This document shows, one piece after another, positions 28,992 through 39,003 of a stretch of 64,000 nt of DNA (its first letter is position 1; every line of letters begins with the position of its first letter). The notes beneath the pieces are model-generated. The model was given only the letters and a program-made list of their open reading frames with translations, was not told the origin of the DNA and made no database searches. This stretch comes from Mycolicibacterium sp. MU0053 (GTDB taxonomy: Bacteria > Actinomycetota > Actinomycetes > Mycobacteriales > Mycobacteriaceae). The translations under genes and the position numbers were made by a program. Location: assembly GCF_963378095.1 (NCBI RefSeq), contig NZ_OY726397.1, forward strand, positions 2,480,001 through 2,544,000. Direction: 5' to 3'.

Positions 28992-31136
28992 CTAGTCGCG
29001 GGTGGCCGCGCGCAGTGTCTGGCAAAGCGCCGCGGCCCGCCGGTCGGTGAACACCTCCTCCAGCAACATCGGGTCACCCGATGAGTCCGCAAGCGGGACA
29101 CGCCAGTTGGGGTACTCGTCGGTGGTGCCCGGCTGGTTCTGGGTGCGGGGATCGCCGACGGCGTCGGGCAGGGCCAGCGCCAGCAGCCGAGACGGGGTCC
29201 GCCCGAGGTAGCGGTAGAGCGCCGTGATCACCGACTCCGGGTCCGCGCCCGGGTCGGCCGGCCCGTCCCCGAGGAGTCCGACCCGGCGCAGTTCGGCCAG
29301 CCACGCCCGCTGTTGGCGGCGGTCATCGGCGAGTTCGTCCTCGACCGGCCGCGTCAACAGACCCAGGTCGGCCCGCAGGCGCACGTGTTCACCGGCCAGG
29401 TAGCCGGCCGTCGGCGGCAGGTCGTGGGTGGTGACGGAGGACAGGCAGTACTGCCGCCATCGTTCGGCCGGCAGCGGTGTGCCGTCGCCGTCGCGGTCCA
29501 GCTCGAACCACAGGATCGAGGTGCCCAGCAGGCCGCGGTCGCGCAGGTATTCCCGCACCCACGGTTCGACGGTGCCGAGATCCTCGCCGACGACGACGGC
29601 CCCGGCGCGCAGGGCCTCCAGGGCCACGATGCCGATCATGGCCTCGTGGTTGTAGCGCACGTAGGTGCCCGCGGTGGGTGCGGCGCCGGCGGGGATCCAC
29701 CACAGCCGGAACAGCCCGATGATGTGATCGATGCGCACCCCGCCGGCATGGCGCAGCACATGCCCGATCAACTCGCGGAACGGCAGGTACTCGCTTTCCT
29801 CGAGCTGATCGGGCCGCCACGGCGGTTGCGACCAGTCCTGCCCGAGCTGGTTGAACTCGTCGGGCGGCGCGCCCGCGGTGACGCCCAGCGCGAGTACTTC
29901 CTGCATCGCCCAGGCATCGGCGCCGTTGGGATGCACCCCGACCGCCAGGTCGTGCATCACCCCCAGCGCCATGCCGGACTGCAGCGCGGCGGTCTGGGCG
30001 GCGGCCAGCTGCTCGTCCAGCTGCCACTGCATCCAGCGGTGGAAATCGACTGCGCTGCTGTGCTTTGCGGCGAATTCGGCGACCGCCGCGGCCCGCGGAT
30101 GCCGCAGTTCGGCCGGCCAGCGGTGCCAGTCGTCGCCGTGGCGTTCGGCCAGCGCGCACCAGGTCGCGAAGTCGTCGAGCGCGGCCCCGCGCCGGTCCCG
30201 ATACGCCGCGTAGGCCAGCTCACGACCGGCGGTGCGCGGCACACGGTGCAGCAGCCGCAACGCCTTGCGTTTGGCGGCCCAGGCGCTGTCGCGGTCGATC
30301 ACGTCGAGATCGCCGGTCCGCCGCTGCAGTTCGTCGCGCAGCCGGCGGACCCGGCGGCGCTTGGTCAGGTCGGCGTACTCCGGGATTGCCTCGACCCGCA
30401 GATACAGCGGGTTGACGAAGCGTCGCGACGTCGGCAGATACGGCGACGGCTCCATGGGCCGGGTGGGTGCCGCGGCGTGCAGCGGATTCACCAGGACGTA
30501 GTCCGCGCCGTGTTGCGAGGCGGACCAGACGGCCAGGTCGGTCAAGTCGGTGAGGTCGCCGACGCCCCAGGACCGGGCCGACCGCGCGCTGTAGAGCTGG
30601 GTGGCCAGACCCCAAGACCGGCGGCTGCCCAGCCGGGCGGGCAGGCCCAGCCAGGCCGGCGTGACGATCACCGCGGCGCTGGCCGCCAGATCGCCGCTGT
30701 GCAGATGCACCCGGTGATAGCCCGGTGGTAGGTCGGCCGGCAGCGCGAAGCTCGCCTCTCCGACCAGGTGTCCGTCGAGAGCATGTGGGGGAGTGTGGTT
30801 TTCGAGTTGCTGCAGGTCGGTGCGTACGGTGCCGTCTTCGAGTCGAAGCCGGAGGTGGGCCGGCGCGCCGTGGCTGACATGCACCCAGAACGCGGCGGCT
30901 TCGCCGGCCGTCGCGATGATGGTCGGCGGCAGCGGCCGCGACCAGTAGGCGTGTTCGACGGCGGCCAGGGCCGCGTCGCGCTGCGTCGGTGTCGACGCCG
31001 CGACACCGAGGGCGCCCAGCACCGCGATCAATGTCTCCTCGGGCACCTCGACGCGGCGGCCGGTCCAATCGTCGTATCCGGTGGCGACGCCGTAGCGTTC
31101 GGCGAGTGCGGCCAGGGCGGCGTCGGTGGCGGGCAT
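28992..31136 (-). CDS. malQ: 4-alpha-glucanotransferase (amylomaltase)
   Basis: Transfers glucan segments between alpha-1,4 chains in maltodextrin and glycogen metabolism. 714 residues from ATG 31136, typical for the actinobacterial form with an N-terminal extension of about 160 residues. GH77 catalytic residues are visible: nucleophile Asp in [13 protein letters not shown] (about 469), acid/base Glu in VGEDLGTV (about 515), and [10 protein letters not shown] (about 568). The open frame runs upstream to 32174 but crosses the divergent MFS gene and is not coding. Genes around it are not glycogen genes. Confidence 0.94.
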   Translation of the reverse strand: MPATDAALAALAERYGVATGYDDWTGRRVEVPEETLIAVLGALGVAASTPTQRDAALAAVEHAYWSRPLPPTIIATAGEAAAFWVHVSHGAPAHLRLRLEDGTVRTDLQQLENHTPPHALDGHLVGEASFALPADLPPGYHRVHLHSGDLAASAAVIVTPAWLGLPARLGSRRSWGLATQLYSARSARSWGVGDLTDLTDLAVWSASQHGADYVLVNPLHAAAPTRPMEPSPYLPTSRRFVNPLYLRVEAIPEYADLTKRRRVRRLRDELQRRTGDLDVIDRDSAWAAKRKALRLLHRVPRTAGRELAYAAYRDRRGAALDDFATWCALAERHGDDWHRWPAELRHPRAAAVAEFAAKHSSAVDFHRWMQWQLDEQLAAAQTAALQSGMALGVMHDLAVGVHPNGADAWAMQEVLALGVTAGAPPDEFNQLGQDWSQPPWRPDQLEESEYLPFRELIGHVLRHAGGVRIDHIIGLFRLWWIPAGAAPTAGTYVRYNHEAMIGIVALEALRAGAVVVGEDLGTVEPWVREYLRDRGLLGTSILWFELDRDGDGTPLPAERWRQYCLSSVTTHDLPPTAGYLAGEHVRLRADLGLLTRPVEDELADDRRQQRAWLAELRRVGLLGDGPADPGADPESVITALYRYLGRTPSRLLALALPDAVGDPRTQNQPGTTDEYPNWRVPLADSSGDPMLLEEVFTDRRAAALCQTLRAATRD

Positions 31137-31193
31137 GAGGACATCTTGCCGGGCTCGGCGGCCCGCTGTCGCGGGCGGCGGAGCCCGGAATCG

Positions 31194-32393
31194 ATGATGC
31201 ACGATCGAGGGGTGCGCACCGACCGCCCCCGACAAGCCAGGTTCGCCGTTGCGGTCCTTTTTCTGACCAATGGCGCGGTGTTCGCCAACCTGGTGCCCCG
31301 GTACCCGGAGATCAAGGCCGACCTGCAGATGACCAACACGCTGCTGGGGCTGTCGGTGGCGGCGTTCTCGTCCGGGGCCTTGTTGGCCGGGTGGGCCGCG
31401 GCGCGGTTGATCCGGCGATTCGGCGCGGCTCCGGTGGCGGTGCTGAGCAGCCTGCTGCTGGCGGCCCTGACCGTGGTGGCCGCGGCCGCGCCGTCGCCGG
31501 CGGTGTTCGCGGCGGCCCTGTTTGCCGCCGGCGCCGTCGACGCGGTGACCGATGTCGCCCAGAACGCCGCCGGGCTGATCGTGCAGCGGGACTACCGCCG
31601 GTCGATCATCAACTCGCTGCACGCGACCTGGTCGGCGGGCGCGGTCGCCGGCGGCGGCATCGCGGCCGCCGCGATCGCCCTGCAGATCGACCGGGTGGCG
31701 CAACTGGCCGGCACCGCGATCGTCGTCGCGGTGCTGTGTCTGCTGTGCTATCGCCGGTTGCCCGGCGGTCCCGCCGACGAAGCCGCTCAGCCCGCACGGC
31801 GGCACGACCGGCCCGCGCCGTCCGGCGCGGTGTGGGTGCCGGTGGCCGCGCTGGCGGCGCTGGCGCTGGCCGGGGCGTTCGTGGAGGACGCCGGAAGTTC
31901 GTGGGCCGCGGTGTATTTGCGGGAGGACTTCGGCGCGCCCGCGGCCGTGGCGGCCACCGGTTTCGTCGCCATGGTCGGATTGCAGTTCATCGGGCGGCTG
32001 CTCGGGGACCGTCTGGTGGACCGCTTCTCGGAGCGCACCGTGGTGCGCGCCGGCGGGTTGCTCATCGCTGCCGGAATGGGCGCGGCGCTGGCGGTTCCGA
32101 ACGTGCCGATGACCATCGTCGGCTTCGGGTTGGCGGGCCTGGGCGTCGCGACCGCGGTCCCGGCGGCGTTCCACGGCGCCGACAACCTCGCGGGGCTGCG
32201 GCCCGGCACCGGCTTGACTGTGGTGAGTTGGGTGATGCGGGTCGGGTTCCTGCTCTCGCCGGCCCTGGTCGGGGTGCTCGCCGACGCGGTGGGTCTGCGG
32301 TTCAGCCTGCTGCTGGTGGTGGCGGCCGGCCTGGCGGTCGCGCTGCTCGCGGCCACGCTCCGGTCCTCGACCTCAGCCGAGCGAACCGAGTAG
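31194..32393 (+). CDS. MFS transporter
   Basis: 399 residues from ATG 31194 (GGAG 10 bases upstream; GTG 31212 is an alternative). About 12 membrane helices; the first begins at FAVAVLFLTNGAVFANLVPRYP, and a basic loop with RLIRRFG follows helix 2. The pattern (NGAVFANLVPRYPEIK, NAAGLIVQRDYRRSIINSLHATWSAG) matches the YbjJ/fucose-permease-like branch common in actinobacteria. Substrate is unknown. It is divergent from malQ and its 3-prime end overlaps the SMR gene by 21 bases. Confidence 0.88.
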   Translation: MMHDRGVRTDRPRQARFAVAVLFLTNGAVFANLVPRYPEIKADLQMTNTLLGLSVAAFSSGALLAGWAAARLIRRFGAAPVAVLSSLLLAALTVVAAAAPSPAVFAAALFAAGAVDAVTDVAQNAAGLIVQRDYRRSIINSLHATWSAGAVAGGGIAAAAIALQIDRVAQLAGTAIVVAVLCLLCYRRLPGGPADEAAQPARRHDRPAPSGAVWVPVAALAALALAGAFVEDAGSSWAAVYLREDFGAPAAVAATGFVAMVGLQFIGRLLGDRLVDRFSERTVVRAGGLLIAAGMGAALAVPNVPMTIVGFGLAGLGVATAVPAAFHGADNLAGLRPGTGLTVVSWVMRVGFLLSPALVGVLADAVGLRFSLLLVVAAGLAVALLAATLRSSTSAERTE

Positions 32394-32696
32394 CTCGATG
32401 GTCAGCACGCCGGCGATGATCAGGCCGATCCCGGCCGCCATCATCGGGGTCAGCGCCTCGGCGAACAGGAACCTCGCGAGCACCGCCACCAGCGCGACGC
32501 CGCAGGCCGACCACACGCCGTAGGCGATGCCCACCGGCATGCCCAGCGACAGCGATACCGACAGCATCACGAAGGATCCGAGGTAGCCCAGCAGGATCGG
32601 AAGCAGCCACAGCTTCTTGCGTAATCCGTCCGAAGCGCGCAGCGCGAGGGTGGCCAGGACTTCGAGCACGATCGCGGTCGAAAGCGCCGGCCACAT
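32373..32696 (-). CDS. SMR-family transporter, subunit 2
   Basis: 107 residues, four membrane helices. The essential membrane Glu is present (IVLEVLATLALRASDG), as are YGVWSACG and the C-terminal GIGLIIAGVLTIELLG. SMR proteins exchange cationic drugs or guanidinium for protons; those encoded in pairs usually form heterodimers. The ATG at 32696 overlaps the TGA of the upstream SMR gene (ATGA). It converges on and overlaps the MFS gene. Confidence 0.9.
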   Translation of the reverse strand: MWPALSTAIVLEVLATLALRASDGLRKKLWLLPILLGYLGSFVMLSVSLSLGMPVGIAYGVWSACGVALVAVLARFLFAEALTPMMAAGIGLIIAGVLTIELLGSLG

Positions 32697-33046
32697 CAGG
32701 CCGGCTCCGCACCGTGGCGCGCCGCGGCCCGCTGCGAGCCGAACTCGACCAGCAGCACGCCGGCGATGATCAGGGCGATGCCGACGGCGATCGCCGGCGT
32801 GAACGGATCATCGAAGAGCTGGGTGGCCAGCAGTGCGGTCAGCGCGGTGCCGCACGCGCCCCAGATCCCATAGGCCACCCCGATCGGCATCCCGGCCCGC
32901 AGCACGAGCGCGAGCAGGGCGAACGAGGCCAGATAGCCCGGCACGACGAGGGCCAGGAAACCGGCGTGGTCCTGGAACGCCCGCAGCGACAGGGTTGCCA
33001 CGACCTCGGTCAGAATCGCTGTGACCAGCAGCGCCCAGCTGCGCAT
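32696..33046 (-). CDS. SMR-family transporter, subunit 1
   Basis: 116 residues from ATG 33046; longer in-frame starts have no support. Four helices, conserved membrane Glu in TAILTEVVATLSLRAF, and YGIWGACGTALTALL. Together with the following gene it forms a paired SMR, presumably an antiparallel heterodimer. TATCCT, 6 bases before the ATG, suggests a leaderless message. Confidence 0.9.
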   Translation of the reverse strand: MRSWALLVTAILTEVVATLSLRAFQDHAGFLALVVPGYLASFALLALVLRAGMPIGVAYGIWGACGTALTALLATQLFDDPFTPAIAVGIALIIAGVLLVEFGSQRAAARHGAEPA

Positions 33047-33052
33047 CGGGTC

Positions 33053-33058
33053 AGGATA
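33053..33058 (-). promoter_or_regulatory. Probable -10 box for the SMR pair
   Basis: Minus-strand TATCCT followed by 6 bases and ATG 33046. Confidence 0.4.
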
Positions 33059-33141
33059 GCCGGACGCCGACCAGTCGGCCCGGCACGTACTGGCGAGTAA
33101 CCTCGGGGGATCGACTGTTCGACCGGCAAAGGAGAAGTCAG

Positions 33142-34689
33142 ATGGCCGTCGCGGCACGACGCGTGCAGAGTTACCCCGTCGTCGAGACGCGCTGCGGGCC
33201 CGTGCGAGGCGCCGATGACGGCGCGGTGGCCAGCTGGAAGGGCATCCGCTACGCCGCCCCGCCCGTGGACGAGTTGCGTTGGCGCGCCCCACAGCCCCCG
33301 CAGCCATGGACCGAGATCGCCGATGCGACGCTCTACGGCGCGGTGTGCCCGCAGCCCGACAGCCCGGTACCGCTGGGCACCGGCACGCGCTCGTCGGAGG
33401 ACTGCTTGTTCCTCAACGTGTGGGCGCCCTCGGACGTGCTGACCGGCGGCGCGGCCAAACCCGTCATGGTGTGGCTGCACGGCGGGGCGTACCTGTTGGG
33501 CGCAGCCAGCCAGCCGCTCTACGACGGGCGGGCGCTGGCCGGCCGCGATGTCGTCGTCGTCACGCTGAACTACCGGCTGGGCGCCTTCGGCTTCCTGGAA
33601 CTCGGACAACTCGGGGGCAGCGCAGAATTCGACTCCAACGTCGGCATTCGCGACACCCTGATGGCCCTGCAATGGGTGCAGGACAACATCGCGCGCTTCG
33701 GCGGGGACCCCCGGCAGGTCACGCTGTTCGGCGAGTCGGCCGGCGCCGGGATCGTCACGACGTTGTTGACCGCGCCGGCGGCCGCGGGGTTGTTCCACCG
33801 GGCCATCGCCCAGAGTTCGCCCGCCACCTCGGCCTACGACAGCGAGCGCGCCGGCCGGGTCGCCGAGAAGGTGCTGCGCCGGCTCGGCGTGAGCGCCGAC
33901 GAGGCGCGCGCGGTGCCGGTGGAGGCGCTGGTCGAGGCGTCCTACGACGTCTTCGACGAGGTGCCCACCGCCACGCCGGGGACGTTGGCGTTCGCGCCGA
34001 TCGTCGACGGTGACCTGGTGCCGGACTACCCGATCAAGCTGGCCCGGCAGGGCCGCTCGCATCCGGTGCCGCTGATCATCGGCACCAACCGCGACGAGGC
34101 CGCGCTGTTCCGCTGGATGAAGTCCCCATTGATGCCGATCGCCCCGAAGACGATTCGGTCGATGTTCGACGAGATCGCCACCGAGCAGCCCGAATTGGCG
34201 ATTCCCACCGACGCCCAGATCGAGGCCGCCTATCCCGGCGTCCGCCCCCGGGCCCGCGGCCTGCACGTGGCCCGGGACGTCGGCTTCCGGATGCCGACGT
34301 TGTGGCTGGCGGAGGGCCACAGCGCGGTCGCGCCGGTGTACCTGTACCGCTTCGATTGGGCGACGACCATGTTGCGGGTGCTCCGGCTCGGTGCGGCACA
34401 CGCCACCGAGTTGCCCTACGTGTGGGGAAATCTGGTGATGGGCGCCCGTGATGTCACGTTCAAGCTGGGTGGACTGAAGGCCGGCCGGGCGCTGTCCGAC
34501 CGCATGCAGCAGCGTTGGGTGAGCTTCGCGCGCGGCGGTGAACCGGTGGGTCCGGCGGGGGAGCCGTGGCCCCCGTTCTCCGTCGAGGACCGCGCGACGC
34601 TGCTGATCGACGAGCGGGACACCGTGGCCGCCGATCCGGACCGCGAGATCCGGGCCGCCTGGGGCGATGAGGTGCTCAGCTTCCGCTGA
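33142..34689 (+). CDS. Type B carboxylesterase
   Basis: 515 residues. Alpha/beta-hydrolase of the carboxylesterase/lipase B family. The oxyanion-hole motif is VWLHGGAY and the nucleophile is in FGESAGAG (Ser near 198). Glu and His of the triad are expected in GTNRDEAALF and GAAHATELPYVWG. AAAGGAG about 9 bases before the ATG supports the start. No signal peptide is seen, so it is probably cytoplasmic. It stands as a single gene; substrate is unknown. Confidence 0.92.
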   Translation: MAVAARRVQSYPVVETRCGPVRGADDGAVASWKGIRYAAPPVDELRWRAPQPPQPWTEIADATLYGAVCPQPDSPVPLGTGTRSSEDCLFLNVWAPSDVLTGGAAKPVMVWLHGGAYLLGAASQPLYDGRALAGRDVVVVTLNYRLGAFGFLELGQLGGSAEFDSNVGIRDTLMALQWVQDNIARFGGDPRQVTLFGESAGAGIVTTLLTAPAAAGLFHRAIAQSSPATSAYDSERAGRVAEKVLRRLGVSADEARAVPVEALVEASYDVFDEVPTATPGTLAFAPIVDGDLVPDYPIKLARQGRSHPVPLIIGTNRDEAALFRWMKSPLMPIAPKTIRSMFDEIATEQPELAIPTDAQIEAAYPGVRPRARGLHVARDVGFRMPTLWLAEGHSAVAPVYLYRFDWATTMLRVLRLGAAHATELPYVWGNLVMGARDVTFKLGGLKAGRALSDRMQQRWVSFARGGEPVGPAGEPWPPFSVEDRATLLIDERDTVAADPDREIRAAWGDEVLSFR

Positions 34690-34742
34690 CGGCCCGCCCC
34701 CGCGTTACTGACGCGGTGTTGAACAACGGCGATGCCGGCGGC

Positions 34743-34748
34743 TAGACT
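34743..34748 (+). promoter_or_regulatory. Probable -10 box for the sterol desaturase gene
   Basis: TAGACT followed by 8 bases and ATG 34757; no Shine-Dalgarno sequence. Confidence 0.35.
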
Positions 34749-34756
34749 CCGCTGAT

Positions 34757-35698
34757 ATGCAGGGCGTGGTGTCTGGGGTAACCGATGCGCTGGCGGTGTT
34801 GCCGCCGCAGATGCGCGATCCGGTGTTGTTCGCGATCCCGTTTTTCTTGCTGCTGTTGACCCTGGAGTGGGTCGCGGCACGCAAGCTCGAACAGGTCGAG
34901 GCCGACGCGGGCGCGCCGTTCGGCGGCTATCACCGCCGCGATGCCGTGGCGAGCCTGTCGATGGGTCTGGTGTCGGTGGCCACCACCGCGGCCTGGAAGT
35001 TCGTGGCGCTGCTCGGGTATGCGGCGCTGTACGCCTACGTGGCGCCCTGGCAGTTGCCGTCGACGCAGTGGTACACCTGGGTCATCGCGATCGTGGGGGT
35101 CGATCTGGGCTTCTACCTCTATCACCGGATGGCGCACCGGGTCCGGGTGGTGTGGGCGACCCATCAGGCCCACCACTCCAGCGAGTACTACAACTTCGCG
35201 ACCGCGCTGCGGCAGAAGTGGAACAACAGCGGCGAGATCCTGGTGTGGATTCCGCTGCCGTTGCTGGGGGTCCCGCCCTGGATGGTGTTCTTCGCGTTCT
35301 CGCTGAACCTGATCTATCAGTTCTGGGTGCACACCGAGCGCGTCGACAAGCTCTGGCGGCCTTTCGAGTTCATCTTCAACACGCCGTCGCACCACCGGGT
35401 GCACCACGGCCGGGACCCGGAATACCTGGACAAGAACTACGGCGGCATCCTGATCATCTGGGACCGGCTGTTCGGGACGTTCCAGCCGGAGTTGTTCCGG
35501 CCGAACTACGGGCTGACCAAACCGGTCGAGACCTACAACATCTGGAAGCTGCAGACCCACGAGTACGTCGCGATCGCCCGCGACGTGCGCTCGGTGTCCC
35601 GGCTGCGCGACCGACTGGGCTACGTCTTCGGCCCGCCCGGTTGGGCGCCGCGCGCGGATCGGCCCGTCCCCGCGGCGGCGGTGCGCGCGAACGGGTAG
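34757..35698 (+). CDS. Sterol desaturase/fatty acid hydroxylase family protein
   Basis: 313 residues, membrane di-iron enzyme. Histidine clusters: YHRMAH, THQAHHSS and HRVHHGRDPEY, the three-box ligand set of the superfamily. Several hydrophobic helices surround them (IPFFLLLLTLEW near 26, TWVIAIVGVDLGFYLY near 108, PPWMVFFAFSLNL near 175). It likely oxidises a lipid, carotenoid or sterol; the exact substrate cannot be read from sequence. The DAO-type oxidoreductase gene follows after 64 bases on the same strand but has its own candidate start signal. Confidence 0.9.
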   Translation: MQGVVSGVTDALAVLPPQMRDPVLFAIPFFLLLLTLEWVAARKLEQVEADAGAPFGGYHRRDAVASLSMGLVSVATTAAWKFVALLGYAALYAYVAPWQLPSTQWYTWVIAIVGVDLGFYLYHRMAHRVRVVWATHQAHHSSEYYNFATALRQKWNNSGEILVWIPLPLLGVPPWMVFFAFSLNLIYQFWVHTERVDKLWRPFEFIFNTPSHHRVHHGRDPEYLDKNYGGILIIWDRLFGTFQPELFRPNYGLTKPVETYNIWKLQTHEYVAIARDVRSVSRLRDRLGYVFGPPGWAPRADRPVPAAAVRANG

Positions 35699-35748
35699 TC
35701 GCCGCGGCGCACCTTGGTCGAAGTCCTGCCGGCCCGTCGCGGCGCCCG

Positions 35749-35754
35749 TACGCT
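35749..35754 (+). promoter_or_regulatory. Candidate -10 box for the DAO oxidoreductase gene
   Basis: TACGCT lies 8 bases before GTG 35763, with no ribosome site, consistent with leaderless translation. Confidence 0.3.
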
Positions 35755-35762
35755 GCGAGACT

Positions 35763-37175
35763 GTGCAAACCGTCTTCGACCGCCACGTCGACCGCCGGCT
35801 GATCGACCGGTCGCTGTCCGACTCGGCGTTCGGGTCGATGTGGCTCGCGGAACTCGGTGCGGCCCGCCCGCAGTACCCGGCGCTGGCCGGCCCGCTGCGC
35901 TGCGACCTGCTGGTGGTCGGCGGTGGCTATACCGGGTTGTGGACCGCACTCCATGCCGCCCAACAGGATCCGTCGGCCAGCATCGTGCTGATCGAGGCCG
36001 ACCGGATCGGCTGGGCGGCCTCCGGTCGCAACGGCGGATTCGTCGACGCCAGCCTGACCCACGGCACCGAGAACGGGCGGTCGCGGTGGCCCGACGAACT
36101 CGCCGAACTCGAAGCCCTGGGTCTGGAGAATCTCGACGGCATGCAGGACGAGATCGCCCGGCTGGGCCTGGACACCGAGTGGGAACGCACCGGCATGTTG
36201 TCGGTGGCCGTCGAACCTCACCAGGTCGAATGGCTGCGGGCGGCCGCCGACGCCGGCGAGGGCCAGTTTCTGACCCGCGACCAGGTCCGGGCGCAACTGG
36301 ATTCGCCGACCTATCTGGCCGGCCTCTTCAACCCGCAGACCTGCGCGCTGGTCAACCCGGCCAAGTTGGCGGTCGAACTGGCCCGCGCCTGCACCGAGGC
36401 GGGCGTGTCGATCTACGAACGGTGTCCGGCCACGGCGGTGCGTCCGGTCGGCGCCGAGATCCAGGTCAGCGCCGGCCACGACATCATCGCCGCCCGCGTG
36501 GTGCTGGCCACCAACGTGTTTGCCAGCCTGCTGCGCCGCAACCGATTTCACACCGTGCCGGTATACGACTACGTCCTGGGCACCGAGCCGTTGAGCGGCG
36601 CGCAACTCGACCGCATCGGCTGGCAGGCCCGGCAGGGCGTCGGGGACAGCGGGAACCAGTTCCACTATTACCGGCTCTCGGCCGACAACCGGATCCTGTG
36701 GGGCGGCTACGACGCGGTGTACCACTTCGGCCGCCGGGTGGATCCGTCCTATGAGCACCGCCCCCGCACCTACCGGCGGCTGGCAGCGCACTTCTTTCTG
36801 ACCTTTCCGCAGTTGGCCGACGTCCGATTCGATTACCACTGGGCCGGTGCGATCGATACCAACACCCGGTTCTGCGCGCATTGGGGACAGGCGCACCGCG
36901 GCCGGGTCGCCTACGTCAACGGGTTTACCGGCCTCGGTGTCGGGGCGGCCCGGTTCGCCGCCGATGTCTGCCTGGACCTGGTGTACGGTCGGCAAACCGC
37001 GCGGACCCGGCTCGAGATGGTCCGCAGCAAGCCGCTGCCGTTTCCGCCCGAACCGCTGGCCAGCGTCGGTATCCAGGCCACCCGTTGGTCGCTGGACCGC
37101 GCTGATCACCGGTCGGGCCGGCGCAACGCGATCCTGAAAACCCTGGACCGGTTGGGCCTCGGGTTCGACTCCTGA
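35763..37175 (+). CDS. FAD-dependent oxidoreductase (DAO family)
   Basis: 470 residues. Dinucleotide motif [15 protein letters not shown] (about 57-71) and [19 protein letters not shown] (about 77-95), typical of the glycine/sarcosine-oxidase-like DAO family, often labelled gamma-glutamylputrescine oxidase-like. The C-terminal flavin contact is in [15 protein letters not shown]. It would oxidise an amine or amino acid with FAD. The N-terminus from GTG 35763 is about 50 residues longer than the Rossmann fold needs, which is usual for this subgroup. Substrate is not known. Confidence 0.9.
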   Translation: MQTVFDRHVDRRLIDRSLSDSAFGSMWLAELGAARPQYPALAGPLRCDLLVVGGGYTGLWTALHAAQQDPSASIVLIEADRIGWAASGRNGGFVDASLTHGTENGRSRWPDELAELEALGLENLDGMQDEIARLGLDTEWERTGMLSVAVEPHQVEWLRAAADAGEGQFLTRDQVRAQLDSPTYLAGLFNPQTCALVNPAKLAVELARACTEAGVSIYERCPATAVRPVGAEIQVSAGHDIIAARVVLATNVFASLLRRNRFHTVPVYDYVLGTEPLSGAQLDRIGWQARQGVGDSGNQFHYYRLSADNRILWGGYDAVYHFGRRVDPSYEHRPRTYRRLAAHFFLTFPQLADVRFDYHWAGAIDTNTRFCAHWGQAHRGRVAYVNGFTGLGVGAARFAADVCLDLVYGRQTARTRLEMVRSKPLPFPPEPLASVGIQATRWSLDRADHRSGRRNAILKTLDRLGLGFDS

Positions 37176-37327
37176 GTCTTGTTCGCGATGCGCCGAATGC
37201 TATCGCAGCAAACCCTGATGCCCGTAAGCTCAACGCTGGCCGGGCCGCGACGGTCCGGCCTGGCAACGCCGGTGACCGATGTTTGCGGACCGGTGTCGAG
37301 GCATTACGTCAAGAGAAGAGGATGCAC
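37176..37327 (+). promoter_or_regulatory. Long structured leader before the lectin-LysM gene
   Basis: About 150 bases with no gene. It contains a 10-bp stem (37238-37247 with 37251-37260, one G-U pair, loop CGA) and several short complementary runs. A leader of this size with a strong stem before a cell-wall-binding gene resembles riboswitch-controlled LysM genes of actinobacteria, but I could not match it to a known class. Confidence 0.35.
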
Positions 37328-37948
37328 GTGGGAGACACGCTCGCCGAAGGGCAGAAGCTATCCAAGGGGGAGTCGCTGACTTCCAAGAACGGGGCGTACA
37401 CCCTGACCCTGCAGGACGACGGCAACCTGGTGCTGGCCGCGCGGGGCGAGGCCGTGTGGGCCACGTCGACCAACGGTCAGGATGTCGTTCGCGCCGAGGT
37501 TCAGAAGGACGGGAACTTCGTGCTCTACACCGCGGACAAGCCGGTGTGGCATACCGATACCAAGGGCAAGAAGAACGTCCGGCTGGTGCTGCAGGACGAC
37601 CGCAACCTGGTGCTCTACTCGGGCGACGAGGCGGCCTGGTCGACCAAGACCGACACCGCCGACGCACCGCCGCCGGCACCGGCGGCCGCCCCGGAGCCGG
37701 CTCCGGAGCCGGCCCCCGCGCAGGCCGCGCCCGAGGTGGCCCCGGCCGCGGCCGAGGCGCCCACCCCGCCGCCGCCTCCACCACCGCCGGCGCCGCGGAC
37801 CTACACCGTTGTCTCCGGCGACACGCTCTGGGCCATCTCCGAGCGCTTCTACGGCGACGGCAGCAAATATCAACGGATTGCTGACGCCAGCGGCATCGCC
37901 AATCCCGATCTGATTCACCCGGGCCAGGTGCTCACCATCCCGGACTGA
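37328..37948 (+). CDS. Lectin-LysM protein
   Basis: 206 residues from GTG 37328; AGAGG lies 6 bases upstream, whereas ATG 37322 is too close to it. N-terminal bulb-type mannose-binding lectin domain (about 1-105) with repeats of the QDxNxVLY signature ([33 protein letters not shown]); a Pro/Ala/Glu linker; C-terminal LysM (about 157-204, [21 protein letters not shown]). It should bind mannose-containing glycans and peptidoglycan. No signal peptide is visible, so the route to the wall is unclear. A homologous two-domain lectin is known from M. smegmatis. A strong intrinsic terminator follows. Confidence 0.92.
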   Translation: MGDTLAEGQKLSKGESLTSKNGAYTLTLQDDGNLVLAARGEAVWATSTNGQDVVRAEVQKDGNFVLYTADKPVWHTDTKGKKNVRLVLQDDRNLVLYSGDEAAWSTKTDTADAPPPAPAAAPEPAPEPAPAQAAPEVAPAAAEAPTPPPPPPPPAPRTYTVVSGDTLWAISERFYGDGSKYQRIADASGIANPDLIHPGQVLTIPD

Positions 37949-37963
37949 TCGATTCAGCGCCCG

Positions 37964-38002
37964 CAGCGGCCCGGTCCTCGATGGATCGGGCCGCTGTTTT
38001 TT
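37964..38002 (+). terminator. Intrinsic terminator after the lectin-LysM gene
   Basis: Stem of 10 Watson-Crick pairs (37964-37973 with 37987-37996), extended inward by four more including one G-U, loop TCGAT, then six T (37997-38002). Such classic U-tract terminators are uncommon in mycobacteria. Confidence 0.85.
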
Positions 38003-38136
38003 GTCCGCGGCATACAAAATCTGCGGTTCGGGTACCTGACCGGTGGCGTGTCAGTAACGATATTGTCACGATGCGCCGATAACTGGGTTAGTCAATTGAC
38101 ACGGCCGGCACCCGGCCCTGACCGATCGGAGCTGCG

Positions 38137-38844
38137 ATGCGGCCAAATACTCGGTGGTCTGGCCTGCTGGCCATGTGGTCGGTCCTGACGGCCGTCGCCC
38201 TCGGTGCCCTCCTGCTGGCCATCCCCGCGATACCGGCCGGCGCGAATCCCGGTGTGGTGGTGCATCCCGGCATGGAGATTCGGCTGGACCGCAACGTGTG
38301 CACCATGGGATATGTCGACCCGCAGCGCCGGGTGGCGTTCACCGCGGGACACTGCCGCGGCAGCGGCCCGGTCTCCGACGTGCACGGCAATGTGATCGGG
38401 AACCTCGCGGCCTACCGCGACAACACCCCCAACGGGGCGACGGTGCGCACCGAGGATCAGATCTCCGACTACGGCGCCATCGCCCTGGCCCCCGACGTCG
38501 CGGTCAACGACATCCTGCCCGGCGGCCGTCCGCTGGCGTCCGAACCCGGCCGGGTGCCGCAGGTCGGTCAGCCGGTGTGCCACTTCGGCGTCGTCACCGG
38601 CGAAAGCTGCGGGACGGTCCGCGCCGTCAACAACGGCTGGTTCACCATGGCCGACGGGGTGGTCAGCCAACAGGGTGATTCCGGTGGCCCGGTCTATGTC
38701 GTCGACGGCCCGCGCGCGGTGATCATCGGCATCTTCAACAGCACCTGGGGCAGTTATCCGGCGGCGGTGTCGTGGCAAGCGACCTCCGAACAGATCCGGC
38801 AAGACGTCGGGGTGGTCAACACCGCCGCGTTCATCGCGCCCTGA
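38137..38844 (+). CDS. Exported trypsin-like serine protease
   Basis: 235 residues, matching Rv1815 of M. tuberculosis in type and position. N-terminal signal segment ([20 protein letters not shown]) ends near PAGA (about 40). Chymotrypsin-fold triad: His in AFTAGHCRG (about 72), Asp in SDYGAIA (about 111), Ser in [10 protein letters not shown] (about 181). Cysteines near the His and in PVCHFG/ESCGT can form disulfides. The Rv1815 family has an intact triad, though its natural substrate is unknown. Stand-alone gene. Confidence 0.88.
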   Translation: MRPNTRWSGLLAMWSVLTAVALGALLLAIPAIPAGANPGVVVHPGMEIRLDRNVCTMGYVDPQRRVAFTAGHCRGSGPVSDVHGNVIGNLAAYRDNTPNGATVRTEDQISDYGAIALAPDVAVNDILPGGRPLASEPGRVPQVGQPVCHFGVVTGESCGTVRAVNNGWFTMADGVVSQQGDSGGPVYVVDGPRAVIIGIFNSTWGSYPAAVSWQATSEQIRQDVGVVNTAAFIAP

Positions 38845-39003
38845 GCCGAAACGTCGACGAGGCCGAACTGGAACGTGTTCACCTTGCCGCGTCGGTACCG
38901 CTCAGTGCGTGTCTACCGGGTGTTCTGCCGTCCCAAGGCGGTGCTGCGTTATCCTGCGACCTGATCAGTATTAGTGTCCAGAGACTGCTGTCCAGGAGCA
39001 AGC

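Noticed and set aside
37176..37327. c-di-AMP or SAM-type riboswitch before the lectin-LysM gene
   Set aside because: The leader is structured, but the conserved core sequences of these classes could not be matched by eye.
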